DNA from: Circinella umbellata
Lineage: Eukaryota > Mucoromycota > Mucoromycetes > Mucorales > Lichtheimiaceae
Length of the DNA stretch: 64,000 bases
Assembly: GCA_025093555.1 (NCBI GenBank)
Contig: JAIWNF010000073.1
Span: 124,001-188,000, forward strand
Direction of reading: 5' to 3'
Made by a program: the position numbers and the translations under genes. Under the pieces are notes generated by a model that saw only the letters and a program-made list of their open reading frames with translations, was not told the DNA's origin and made no database searches. This document shows, piece by piece, positions 35,365-47,786 of this stretch. Position 1 is the stretch's first letter. Each line of letters starts with the position of its first letter.

Positions 35365-38300
35365 ATGTTGACGACCAAATCGTTAATTCTTACAACAGAT
35401 CCGGTATCTGTATTATCTACAACAACCACAACGGATCTATTCAAGTCTCAATCATCTTGTCATGATTCACTAGTTCAAGAATATAATGGGTCATCTGATG
35501 TCACTTCAGACCAATCAACCGATCTTTCACCCAGTTTATCCGAAGAGGAAGAAGTTGACGAAGACTATGGCGACAAACGATCGAGTTTTCCGCTTATTTC
35601 TACCAACACTGCTACTAGTACTACTATATCAATAGATAGTAGTAACAATAGTATCTACTTTCATGAGGAACAAGATGTAATGCAGCAGCATGATGATATA
35701 TCGCCGATACAATTACCCTCTCCTTCTACGACAACCAACACTACTACAACATCTTTATTACTGTCATCGAGTCATTTTGTTCCGATTGTCTTAGAAAGAA
35801 ATGTTCAAGATTGTATAAGTGTCTCTATGCTGGATATTTATGAGGTAATTATTATTAATCATTAATATAGAAGTTGAGGAGAAGAGTAGTCAACGAATGA
35901 ATGATATCCCGGGATGTTGTTGTAGATCACAATGAATATGATGATGATTATCAAACTGCCGAGGTTTTGAAAGTTTGTTATATACTATATACAATATCAT
36001 TGTCTTGTATTATAATTACATTAGGGAGAAGAAAATTGTGTGGATGGGGGATTGGGGATCAGAGTGAAGGGTTGAAATGCGGTGTCAGAAGACAGGGAAA
36101 ACAAAAACAATGATAATAATAATGAATTCAATATTTAAGTTATTACACTTTATTATTATTTTTACTATTAATGCTATAACAAGATCTGATCAAGCTGATA
36201 TATATATTATAAATGATTAATATAGAGATTATTACCGACTCGAGATGCATACGAAAGACGTAGAAAGTTTATAACTAAAGTCGAAACCATCTTGGATTCC
36301 GAATGGAAAGATCATGATATCCGTGTCCATTTATTCGGGTAACACCACTTTTTCTATTTATTAGTTTGCATGTAAACAACAACGGCAATGATGTTTATGT
36401 ATTACATGACTATAATAGGTCATCTGAAAATGATTTAGGAACATCCACATCTGATGTTGACATCTGTTTAACGACTTCTTGGCCTGGCTTGAAATGCGTT
36501 CGAACATTAGCAACTGTATTAAAGAAACGTAAGTTTAGGTCTATGATAAGAAGCTCTTCTCTTTTTCTTTCGTTTTAGTGTTAAATTAAAACTATTCTAT
36601 AAATCAGTGTCTTGATTTATTGTTAATCGCTGAAATAATAATAATATATCTCTACTTCTCCAATGATATATTACATTATATTATATACAGATGGAATGCA
36701 AAAAGTACATACTGTACCGCGTGCTAAAGTACCTATTGTAAAAATGTGGGATCCCATCTAGTAAGTTTGTAACAGTAATAGTAACAAACATGTTATTTAT
36801 AAATGAATAGGTATAACTGACAGCCTATCCTTTTTTTGGAATTAGTCAACTGGCTTGTGACATGAATGTCAATAGTTCATTAGCACTACATAATACACGT
36901 ATGATAAAAACCTATGTAGCGATCGATCCTCGTGTACGACCTTTAGCCATGTTGATAAAATATTGGACTCGGCAACGGGCATTGAATAATGCAGGTATTT
37001 AATTTTATTATTCTGCAATATGTGATTCTTTGTGAATAATCAATAACATTCAATATAAACTTAAAAAAAATTAAAATTGTCATTATACTATGTCTAAATG
37101 CACCCATATTACACAACGACAACAATATAAACAAACAAACATAATATTTTAGCTGATGGTGGCACTTTATCAACATATACTTGGACATGCATGATTATCA
37201 ATTTTTTGCAAACGCGTGAGCCACCTATTCTACCTGTTCTTCATCAGATGGGAGAGCATTCTTCTTATACAGCATCATCGACAACAACAAGGGATCCAGT
37301 AATAGTTGATGGATTGGATACATCCTTTTATTCTGACATTGAATCATTACGATATTTTGGTGAACGAAACCATGAAAGTTTGGGAGGCTTACTATTTGCA
37401 TTTTTTCGACGATTTGCATATGAGTTTGATTATGAAACACAAGTTGTATCTGTACGTCATGGCCTTTATTTAAGCAAACAAGAAAAAGGTTGGCACGAGG
37501 GTCCAAACAAACGCTTATTTTGCATTGAGGAACCATTTAATGTATATCGGAATTTGGGAAATTCGGCAGATGATGCTTCTGTTTATGGTTTACAGGCCGA
37601 ATTTCGACGCGCAGTGCATATTTTATTAGAAACAAAGAGCTTAGAAGCACTTTGTGCTAAGCATGTTTCTACACCTCCACCGTCGTTATCCTTGCCTTTG
37701 ACAGCAGTTTCTAATCCTGCTTCGCCCCTATCATCATCATCACCAATGTTGTTACCAACGTGCCATCATTATACTCCAGATCTTTCTTTCGTTACTACGG
37801 CAACGACAAGATCAAAGAGCAATAATGACAATATGACAACACTATCAACAAAAATAGCAAATACAATGGCTTCTCCTTCTTCTCGTCATTATTCACATAA
37901 GAGGGTGAGCAACAGCAATATTACTACCACTGCCTTGCCACATGTCATGCCTATGACACGAATACCATCATCCACTTCATCTACAGGAAATAGCAGTAGT
38001 AGTAATAACAGTAGTAATAGTGGTGTTACTAGTAACACAAGCAACAGTAGTAGTAGTAAATCTTTCTCAGCATTATCGTCACCTACTCAACCACTACCAT
38101 CTGCACAACTTATACCTATGTTTCATCATACTATACCTTCGGATTTAACTCCAAACAATAACAATTGTAACAGTAACAGCAATAGCGATACTACTACACC
38201 AGTTCATCATTATATGTACCTTCCACATCCATTACCTTCTCCACCAGCGACAACAATCTCTAACATTAATAACAACAATAGCAATAGCATCACTAATACT

Positions 38301-38939
38301 ACTACTTTTTCAACTAACACTAATCAGCATCTTCATTATCAGAACTACCCATATTATGTTTATTACCACTCCAACAATGATATAAAAGGGAGCAACATAC
38401 CCGACAATGTATATAATCAACATCAGCAGCGACAACAGCAGAAACATAAAGAACAGAAATCATCTAAATTACGAAAAAGTTATACACCTAATTTCGCACG
38501 AAATCAGTTACAACATCAACAACAACAACCGAGAAAACAAGCTGGTGATGTTGTTGTTGATAGACATTGTTCTTATATGGAGTTATCACTACAAAGAAAT
38601 AACCAACAACAGTCAAGACAACAGCAATCTCGAAAAAATAATAATAAATCAAGAAATAGCAGCAAGCCATCGTCTACTATTACCCCGCCATTATACAATC
38701 GACAACAACGTGTACCACAGGAGCAACCACTGCCGCAATATATAAATGGTAATAATGCTAATACCATTCGGCGTTCCTTTTGGGATAACAGTAATTGTAG
38801 TAAAAACTATTATCATAATTCGAAAAAGGGTAGAGGAAAGCAACAACAACATTCAGTTAAATCAGCTTTTGATAACAACTTAGCTAATAGTAATAATGTT
38901 GATTTTGTTTATCTTCATCATCCACAAATTATGAAATAA
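35365..38939 (+). CDS. Cid1-like non-canonical poly(A)/poly(U) polymerase
   Basis: RNA nucleotidyltransferase that adds A or U to RNA 3' ends; which base is not readable. Exons 35365-35844, 36226-36338, 36419-36528, 36691-36760, 36846-36994 and 37153-38939 give 902 aa, all in phase. The N-terminal 155 residues are Ser/Thr-rich. The catalytic domain starts at RLLPTRDAYERRRKF; GSSENDLGTSTSDVDIC (about 198-214) holds the first two Asp and LACDMNVN (about 263) the third. RPLAMLIKYWTRQRALN and GGTLSTYTWTCMI follow, and ESLGGLLFAFFRRFAYEFDY is the PAP-associated domain (about 375). From about residue 470 to the end it is disordered and very rich in N, Q, S, T and H. The first intron is 381 bases, long for this genome; a small extra exon inside it cannot be excluded. 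Confidence 0.87.
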
Positions 38940-39272
38940 ATAAAAAGCATTACTAGCTCATATTGTTTTAATTATTATTACCATTTGTTAATGCGCCACA
39001 TTTGAAAAAGACCGGATTTCATGTTTAACCGTGCTTGGATGCTGAGTTGTTTTTTTCTTGTCAGCAGTTTTGTTCAGTTATGCAGCTTTAATCAGTTAAT
39101 TTTAACAGAATTGAGCCATTGCTTTTTCTCTTTTCTATAGATTTATTTTTTATTTCTCTTCCCGTATTTGAATTTTTTTAATTGTTTTCTACTTAACTCA
39201 AGAACAACATTCTGATAAATATCATAACAGTAACAGTTATAACGAAAAAGCATTCATTGCTTCATTTAAAGC

Positions 39273-39371
39273 ATGAACAATACATCTCCAACAACGATAA
39301 TAAGATCCAATACAGCTTCTTCTGTTGCATCTGCTGAATCGTCAGTTGAAGCGATGAGAAATAATAACACC

Positions 39372-39403
<32 letters not shown>

Positions 39404-40934
39404 CGCAGCAAGAAGTACTCGAGTTACTGATGCCAACGCAGATCGACCTTCACACCAAACTGTACGGTTTTTTTTTTTATCGGGAGCATGGAATCGGATA
39501 TCACGAGCAAACCGTGTACTACTTGTATCTAATATTTTGATCACTTTTTCTCAGGTATGCATTTTAATCTTACTATTGTATCAATGGATCTAATAAAAAC
39601 ATGATTAAGTAATAAGTATAATTATAATGTATAATTATAGCTTGTAAGCATTGTCACGGTTCTTGTTATATCTAGAAATCAATATTGTGACAAACCATTG
39701 AATGTTTTTTTAATTGTTTATCTTATACGATCCGTTGTGAATTTACCTTTGGTGCTATATCATCACCTTCGTTCATCAAATAATAATAATAGTAGTAACA
39801 CTCAAGGAGAGCAACAAAGACCTACTACAACAAGTGCACAGGATGCATCTGCTGCTAATAGTACATCAACTTCATCATCATTACCAAGTACACAATCTTC
39901 TTCTCCATCTTCTCCACCGGCAATAGCAGAAATAAACACACCAGCTGGAAGTTTAAGACGTGGGTGGACTGACCGGTATGAATTCAATAAGATATTGTAT
40001 TATTAATTTTTATAGAAAGAAGAAGTAACTAAAAAGTATTATTATGCATTATAATGATAGAATTAAATCATTATTGGATATGTTTGGTATTGTTTGGTTT
40101 ATCATTGGAAACTACTTTTTATTCACATCAGGTCAATGTATTCGAGAAGCACCTTCTTTATTTTATACCACACTTGTTTGGATCTTACTCGGTTATTTAC
40201 TTGTATTAATACCCTTGTTCTTATGTGTTTCAGTAATTTTCTGTTTCCCTTGTGTATTAGGTAAGCTTCTATATTTATTATTATGCTTGGATGGTATTAA
40301 AAAGGGGTTAAAAGTGATCTGATAACCTGATAAACTTTTATCAACAATACATACGATAAAATAGTATTAATGCGAACATTACGTCTTGGATATGCAAGTG
40401 GGCTAGTTACAGGTGCAACCAAGGAGGAAATTGAAAATGTACCTGTATATAAATATGAAAGTAGTAGTAATAATGATGAGCAACGACAAGAACAGGAACA
40501 AGAAAATGATAATAATGATAATATATCCATATCAGCATCATCTACAACATCAACTAGAACAACTGCAAGAAAGAGACGTCGATCAATATTTCGATGGTTA
40601 TATTTATTACGGGTAAAACAAAAATCAGATGATGATTCTGAAAGAAATTATGATTCTATCACTATTACACCAATTGAAGATGCTGTCTGCCCCATTTGTA
40701 TATCAGAATATGAAGATGGTGATCTTATATGTAAATTATGGTATGCTATTATCATTCTTATTATCATTATTACAAGGAATAAGTATAAAGGCTAAAAGAT
40801 AAAGGCTAATTATAACATAATATTCTAGGTGTGAGCATCATTTTCATAAAAAATGTGTAGAAAGTTGGTTCGTGATAAATTCAAGTTGCCCGTTATGTAA
40901 ACGGGATTTTCGACAGAAGCAGCCAGATTCTTAA
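39273..40934 (+). CDS. Four-pass membrane RING-H2 E3 ubiquitin ligase
   Basis: Probable membrane-anchored E3 ligase; membrane and substrate unknown. Exons 39273-39554, 39641-39975, 40061-40260, 40365-40740 and 40829-40934 give 432 aa, every junction in phase. The N-terminus has a poly-Asn run. Four hydrophobic segments follow: VLLVSNILITFSQLVSIVTV, FLIVYLIRSVVNLPLVLY, MFGIVWFIIGNYFLF and LVWILLGYLLVLIPLFL. The cytosolic tail has acidic and Arg-rich stretches, then a C-terminal RING-H2 (about 380-425): CPIC, EYEDGD, CEHHFHKKCVESWF, CPLCK. The last exon supplies half of the zinc ligands and is only 106 bases, so it is easily missed. The layout resembles fungal and plant multi-TM RING-H2 proteins. 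Confidence 0.86.
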
Positions 40935-41171
40935 ATCGATTTGTGTAACCATAGCAAATCGTTTCACTCTGTATATAAACATACATATTCTTTTAACCAA
41001 TTTTTTATATCCATTTCCATTCCCTTTTTCTAAATTCTTTTAATATAACAACAACAAACTATACATTATTAGCATATATATAACTTTATTCTTTCCTATA
41101 AATATATATTATATATTATATATACAATTAAATTCAAAAAAAAATTACTTATCAAACTAAACCCTAAGACA

Positions 41172-42706
41172 ATGACTCCTATAACGATAACTCAAATTCC
41201 TGTGGGGGAGATTCATTGTCAACGGGAATCTTATAGTCGTGAATTAAAAACAAGCTGCATCGCTTGTTCTGAGAAACCCGACAAGAAAGGTTTTTATCAT
41301 GTCAAATTACATGACACAGGTACACACGTCTATTACACACGTATCTCTTTTTCAACATTATAAGCTAATAGAAAAAGCAAATATTTATGGGTATTATTTT
41401 TTATTTAGTATTGTTTCCTGAAGGTGGTGGACAGCCTTATGATACAGGTTTTATAGATGATATTCAAGTTTATAACGTACAGCGCAAAAAACTAGAACAT
41501 ATCCATTATACCAAACAACCTGTGCCTGTTGGTCAGCAAGTTCTTGTTAAACTTGACTGGGAACGTCGATTTGTAAATAAGAAAAAAAAAACTGATGGAC
41601 GCAAAATGAAAACAAAAGACAAAGACTAACAACAATTTTTATTTTAATATAGGATCATATGCAACAACATAGTGGACAGCATTTACTTTCAGCTGTATTG
41701 GAACAAGAACCTTATTTCATTGAAACTGGCTCATGGTAAGTAAATAGCCAACCAAATAAATATAATATATGTTAAACAATATATGTGTGTTGCAAAAACT
41801 AACAAATGCTTTGCTCTGTAATTATATTCCAGGAACCTTGGTGCCACTAAATCCTATATTGAACTTGAGTCTGGAGAAAAGAAACAACGTATGCCTACAG
41901 CAGAAGAATTAAAACAAGTAGAAAAATATATTAACCAGCTTATTCTCGACGCAGCGCCTTTTCTTGTTCACACACAAACTAATAACGACTCAACCGACAA
42001 ACCTGATAGTCTTCCAGAAGATTACGTTGGCGGTGGAACTATTCGACATATTGAAATCAAGGACATTGATCGGGGTAACGCATGTTGCGGAACCCATATC
42101 AAACATACAGGTCATCTTCAATCTTTAAAACTATTACATACCGAAAAGGCGCGCGGTGGTAACACACGTTTGTTCTTCATCTTTGGTCAACGTGTTACTG
42201 ATACCTTGGATGCCTCATTGATTGTTTCCAAGCAACTTAACACACTTTTGTCTGTACCCCAAGAATCATTTGTAGAAAATGTAACCAAATTACAAGTAAC
42301 GCGGACAACAAATCAAAAAACAGCCAAACGATTGATGGGTGAAGTAGCAACTTATATTACTAACGATATCGCAACTCAGTTGAAGGAAAAATCAGTCGTG
42401 TCATTGTATCGTGAGGACGCAGATATGGAGTTCTTACAGCTGATTTCATTTGCTATTCGTGATCAAAAACTTGTTGATGATAATGCAGAAATGAAAAAGG
42501 CTGTGGTTTTGGCAGCTGGTGAAAAGCATGTAGGAGGACCGATGATAATTTTGGCCAGTAGTGATGCTATATTGAAACAAGCTGCAAAGACAGTGATGGA
42601 AGGACTGGATATTAAAGGTGGTGGTAAAGGAAGATGGCAAGGCAAAGCTAAAAACTGGAAGGGAATTGATGAAGTTCAAAAACAGTTGGATAATTTGACG
42701 GTTTAG
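41172..42706 (+). CDS. Alanyl-tRNA editing protein, AARSD1/AlaX-L type
   Basis: Stand-alone trans-editing enzyme that hydrolyses mischarged tRNA-Ala (Ser- or Gly-tRNA-Ala), guarding translation fidelity. Exons 41172-41319, 41409-41572, 41653-41735 and 41833-42706 give 422 aa, in phase. It lacks an aminoacylation core and starts directly with the editing module. FPEGGGQPYDTG lies near residue 54. DHMQQHSGQHLLSA (about 105-118) carries the zinc-binding HXXXH-type His pair, and GNACCGTHIKHTG (about 210-222) supplies the Cys and His of the second zinc motif. The C-terminus (GGGKGRWQGKA) resembles the C-Ala/DHHA1 glycine motif of the long AlaX form. Confidence 0.9.
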
Positions 42707-45700
42707 TCTTCTGTAATTTATTTTTGCCTTATCAGCGCCCAATGTAATTATTTGTATAATAGTAATGATGATGATAAATAGAGTTTAGCTCTAGAAGCTT
42801 TTTTTCTTTGTTGTTTTGATCATGAATAGTGACATTGATCTATTTCATGACATTAGTAAGATAGACTTTTCATATGTGAGGTACTGGATTTTGCGTTTAT
42901 CTCTGGACACGTACCCACGAATTTACCGCCTATGAAAGATAATCTTATCCGCTTATAAGAGTAATTTCTCCCTATATGAAACATAAGCTTGTTCATATAC
43001 GAATGGCAAGGTTGCACATAGATGAAAAGTGATAGTTTGTAGTCAAGAAAAATAATTTTTCCAGGTGATAAAAGGTGTTTTTCGTGAGGATTTCGAGACT
43101 GGAGTTTTATAATTTTTTACATCTACTTTTACGTAAGAAATAAGTACATTATTCACTACTGAAAGAACGTACTGTTCACAAACAACGAAAAAAGACTATT
43201 CTCAAATAATGTGTATTAATATTCAGGCTTGACTTGGATGTTTAAAGATGTTACCTTTTCCAATTTTATGTTGCATACATTTTTTAGGGTGAGCTTATGA
43301 TTTTCTGGTCAAAACGCTACAACTTAATCAGCGCGTTCGCTCTCTTTTTCCACCAACTCAAAAGTACTTATATAATTATGAGAACAAACGACTTTGTTAT
43401 AAATAATGAAACTCACTCGAATGAAGAGGGAATTGCTAGCTATTACTCTTGACCAGTTATCTGAAATATTAGAATCCACTACAAGGAGCTACATTTGCCT
43501 TCATCAAATTAAGTTTAGATAACCGGTGCATTGATTTTGAAAGTGATCCCAAAATAACTTACGAGATAAACATATATGTTAATTATGGTGCTCTTTAATT
43601 ACTACTTTAGATATACATCAATGTAAGTACTTTTGTTTGCTAGTCGTAGTAGCTCAGTCGACTATCGTCCCAATGAGGTTACTGATATGAGCGCCTCTCC
43701 ACAAAAGAAAGAGATACATACGAGCAACCAGATCGTAATAGCGTTTTTGAAGAAATGAAAGATTTGTAAAAAGGAAAAGTTTTTGTTACAAGATCCAGAA
43801 AAAAAGCTCAAACATAGCACACTTTGTAACCAGGAGAAGTGCTATCAAAAGACCTGTTCATTGAAGACATAAAATGTGTGGCTCAGAAAAAAAAAACTAA
43901 TACTTTACCAATGTGCATCTTTTTGATCCGATATGAATTTCAAGATAAAGTGTTACCAAAGAACGGTTAAAAATGTGTACGCAAGTATTTTTGTATTACG
44001 ATTCAACGTTTCAAGATTTTTCCAGAGAAGCCATCACAAGATACTTCTTAATTCTTCGAACCTAAGGATGCTTGTCTACATACAGTGTATAAAAATGAAA
44101 CTGACCTGAGACTATATGTTTTTGTTAGTAGAGTAGTATGACGCTAATTCTCGCCGTACCTTCCACGTTAATATGAAGCAAAATAAACATTGAAAATCTA
44201 AGCCTGGACTGAGAGCAAGGTATAAAAATCCAGGAATAGGGAACAATTAGATGAGTTGATACCAGCTTTTGTTTGTCTCGTTGCAACAAGCTTTAAAGAG
44301 ATTCTCAATTATGCCGTCAAGATGTTTCAGGTCTTACTGACGAGAAAATCATCCGTTATTTTTACGTAAAGTGATGTCTTTGAGGGATCTGAACGACCAA
44401 TATCTAAAGTACATATAGTATTATTATTGATGACGCTTAAGATGGGCTAAAAAAATTCAATCTCTGATAATGTCAACCAACATAAATATAAACCATTTTC
44501 CTTTTTCCGTACACTGAGACTATCGATCCCATTGATGTTTTCTTTCTGATCTTATTGAGCCACAATACAATAAAAAAGCATTTCTCCTTTTTAGAAAAAA
44601 AAGATTCCAAATGATACATCAGTAAATGTCCATTTGATTCGAGTATATAAGCGTGAGCAGTTGAAGTCGGGTAATTGTATACCACTTACACAGAAAGAAG
44701 CTGGATCAGCTAAGAATAAGAACCCGTTCTTTTTTTTCATCAATATCAAACGTGTAGCTTATTGATCTGATCTATAATTACAGTCGTATACATACACAGT
44801 GTAGGTTTAAGTTTATTTCACATATACTAATATACCCTATCCATTTTACCCGACCCATGACGAGTATTGGATTGATAGGCCGCTGGAAAATAATGTAGTT
44901 GGTGGTAATGTTAGTCATGCTTTAAAAAAATAGCCATTAACCAAGCATTTGCTGTCAAATGTATAAGCATTATCTTCAGCGATTTATGAAAATGTTATAT
45001 TATTGTTTCCCGATCCACACGTTCGAAAGAAAGTAAACATGTATAAACAGGGGGAAAAGTTTATTTCTTAAAGAAGGTGATTCGGTTTTGATATTATTTA
45101 GGTTTTTAGTATATTGCTTATAGACACGCTTCATGCTGCAACGTGGAATACGTCGTACATAACTCTCAAAAATCGAAGTTATACATATTTGTCCTGCTGG
45201 TGACCTCTCTGAGTATAGGAGAGTTATGTAAAACTTGAATTTAAATTATCTTTTATCAATTTTTGACTCGATCTGTTGTTGTGAATTTTGTTTAAATATA
45301 CTATGTTCAAAAATTATCACATATATATATGTGGGTGTGTTCTGTTTTGATTTGATAGCTAACAAGAAATATGGACCATCTACTGTATACAAGTTTATAC
45401 ATTAACAGCGTATTGTAATACGTATTAGGATATCAAACCGGAGAATAGTATAATCTAACTATTTCAAAAGTGTAGCGCATACTTCTTTCTTTTCCGTTGG
45501 ATTACAATACAAAAGAGAAAATATTAAATACCAAGTATAAGATATGACTCACCACAGTAAGCGATTAAAATGCATATCCCATTTTATCTAAGTGAAATTT
45601 GGTCCACTATCTTTTTTATGGTCTGGTACTTCTCGTCTATCGAAATTAACTCAATGTTGTAAATGTCTGTAGCCAACGAAAACAATTTCTTAAGCGCTAG

Positions 45701-46060
45701 TGAAACAAACGAATAAAAAATAACATAATTAAACCCCAACTTTCTTTAAAGTATCATATAAAAAGGTTTAGAGAACAGCATATATAAGTGTTTTATGTAA
45801 CTCTTAAGCAAAAAATTTTCATATTAAACATTAGATGGCAAAAGCGAGCGTGTTCAGAATATATGTAACTACTGTGTGACTTATATATATAAGCATTGAT
45901 AGTATAATACGTAACAAAGATTTGGGCAGCTGTTGATTTTTGGTACAAGAAATAAGCAGATTTTGAACTTAAACGCATAAATAACGAAAAAGTTGGTACA
46001 GAATCACAAACCTCTAATAGCACCCCTAGTTTAAGCTGAAATATTCTTGCTATAAGTATT
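42707..46060. other. 3.3-kb gene-poor stretch
   Basis: No gene is supported. Stretches at about 43.6-44.8 kb read as short protein-like pieces in several frames with many stops. They could be decayed coding DNA, but I cannot assign a family. An AT-rich background is present throughout. Confidence 0.45.
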
Positions 46061-46061
46061 A

Positions 46062-46163
46062 GTTATCTTCCGCGTTAGTGGTAATATGGCATTTATCAAG
46101 CACGAGGAACGGAGCTCCCCAGGGCTCTGCAACGCTATATTACCACTGATAAGGGAGATAAGC
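46062..46163. repeat. About 100-bp fold-back element
   Basis: The left arm TTAGTGGTAATATGGC and the reverse complement of the right arm (TATCAGTGGTAATATAGC) pair; both sides also share an outer TTATCT. The roughly 45-bp core is GC-rich (GGAGCTCCCCAGGGCTC) against AT-rich flanks. No clear target duplication was seen. It could be a minimal MITE. Confidence 0.6.
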
Positions 46164-47786
46164 AACAGAAAAAGAAAGAGAGAGTAATAAGCGATTTATA
46201 GTCACACCTTTTTACAGTCGATGTTTACTTCAGAAAAATGTTGGAGAGTATGGTAATAATATTTATATGTAGTATATATATATATATATATATATAGCTT
46301 AAAATTTATATTTATTTAGTGAAAGACTTGGTGACCAGTGCCTTTAAGTATAAGGTCGCTTTCTTGTGGTACGGATGCTTAGGAAGATAATTATTAGAAG
46401 AGAGAGGAGAATGACTTTTACTGAAACCCCCAGTAAGGGGAAAGTATATATATATATATATATATCACGAAACCAAAAGTTAAAAATCTACGATACGTAC
46501 AGATAATAGGCTATTGCTTTTATACAATTAATGCAAGAATATGTAATACCATGTGGAAAGTTATGATCGAGGAGAGTGAGGATATAATTGATCAAAATGC
46601 GACAAATCACATACTGTTGAGTTTTTCTACACTTGAACTGAGGAGTTTTTTGCATAGTAGTTTTTTATCACTTATTGCTGCTGCATGAATTGAATTTTTG
46701 GCGGAGTATAGCTTGCATTATATTTTGTACAATGTTTGTATCCTTTGGCATACTGGTGATAAAATATTTGATTAAACAACTATCATGTGTCAAAGGATTT
46801 ATACTAGACGGAACAAAATACAGTCTTTAATATATAATATTGTTGTGGAGAGTAAATAGGAGATATAAACTTTCTTACAGACCAATAGCTTTTATTCATC
46901 TGTCAGGTGAGTAAACCTGCCAGTTGTGTAGACGTATTATATTATAGTTTGTTGATGGGATTTCTCATCAAACAACAGTATATACTGTTAATTTATTTTC
47001 CTGAAAGTCGTTGATAAATTAATATACCCTCCGCCTCAATAATAGATCCCGATAATGTAGTAAATCTGTAAAACTTTTTGTCAACACAAGTGTTTTAGAA
47101 AACCAAAAAAAAAAAATAATAATAATAATAATACATGCCGAGATATGACAAATTCTAATAAGGTACGCAACACTGGTGCTACGCTATAATAAGATGAAAA
47201 TAGAAGAAGTAGTTAGTGATACTGTATAACCCTCATACTTGCCTCCTGAGATATCATAGCTAGGACCACACCAACATGATAATGATGTGTTTTTTAGAAC
47301 AACATTCCGAACAGGTAGCACTAATCAGACATCACATTATTTTTTGACTTGGTGCTGTGTTCTTTTTTTAATCTTTGATACAATAATTTTCAAGAAAGCG
47401 TACAAAGTATATTACTACTGCAAATGCTTTGCCAAACTATACTTCTATAATTTTGGCATAATCTAGTTATATATTCTCGAATTACTTTTCGTTAAATAAA
47501 AAAGAAACAGCGTTCCCAAAAAGCTATTTGATGACATAAGCTTACTGAAATCATAATGAGGTACATATATAAGAAAGTAAAACGTACGATTAGGAGAAAA
47601 TGTGATGAGCTTTTTGTGTGGCATGAATAAAAATTTTATGTCGCAATATCGAGACATAATAAGATTCCTAAACACTCATCTAAACCCATGCATAAAAAAG
47701 AAAGGTCCGATTTTTCAAATTTTACATCTTCATCCATACTCCATCCCTTCTCTTCATTTCCTTCAACCCTTCTTTTTCCCGCTATC
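46164..47786. other. Intergenic upstream of the lactate dehydrogenase gene
   Basis: No gene is supported. (AT)n microsatellites lie at about 46276-46297 and 46446-46466, and a TAA-type run near 47117-47133. The final part, after about 47690, is pyrimidine-rich and could be the 5' leader; an in-frame ATG at 47688 would extend the downstream protein by 33 residues. Confidence 0.5.

Noticed and set aside
43636..43710. tRNA-like stretch containing GTAGTAGCTCAGTCG
   Set aside because: It has a D-arm-like start but no TTCGAATCC-type T-loop, no matching acceptor stem and no anticodon arm. Chance similarity.
43600..44800. Possible decayed coding DNA
   Set aside because: Short protein-like runs in changing frames but no motif or self-similarity within the window to identify them.
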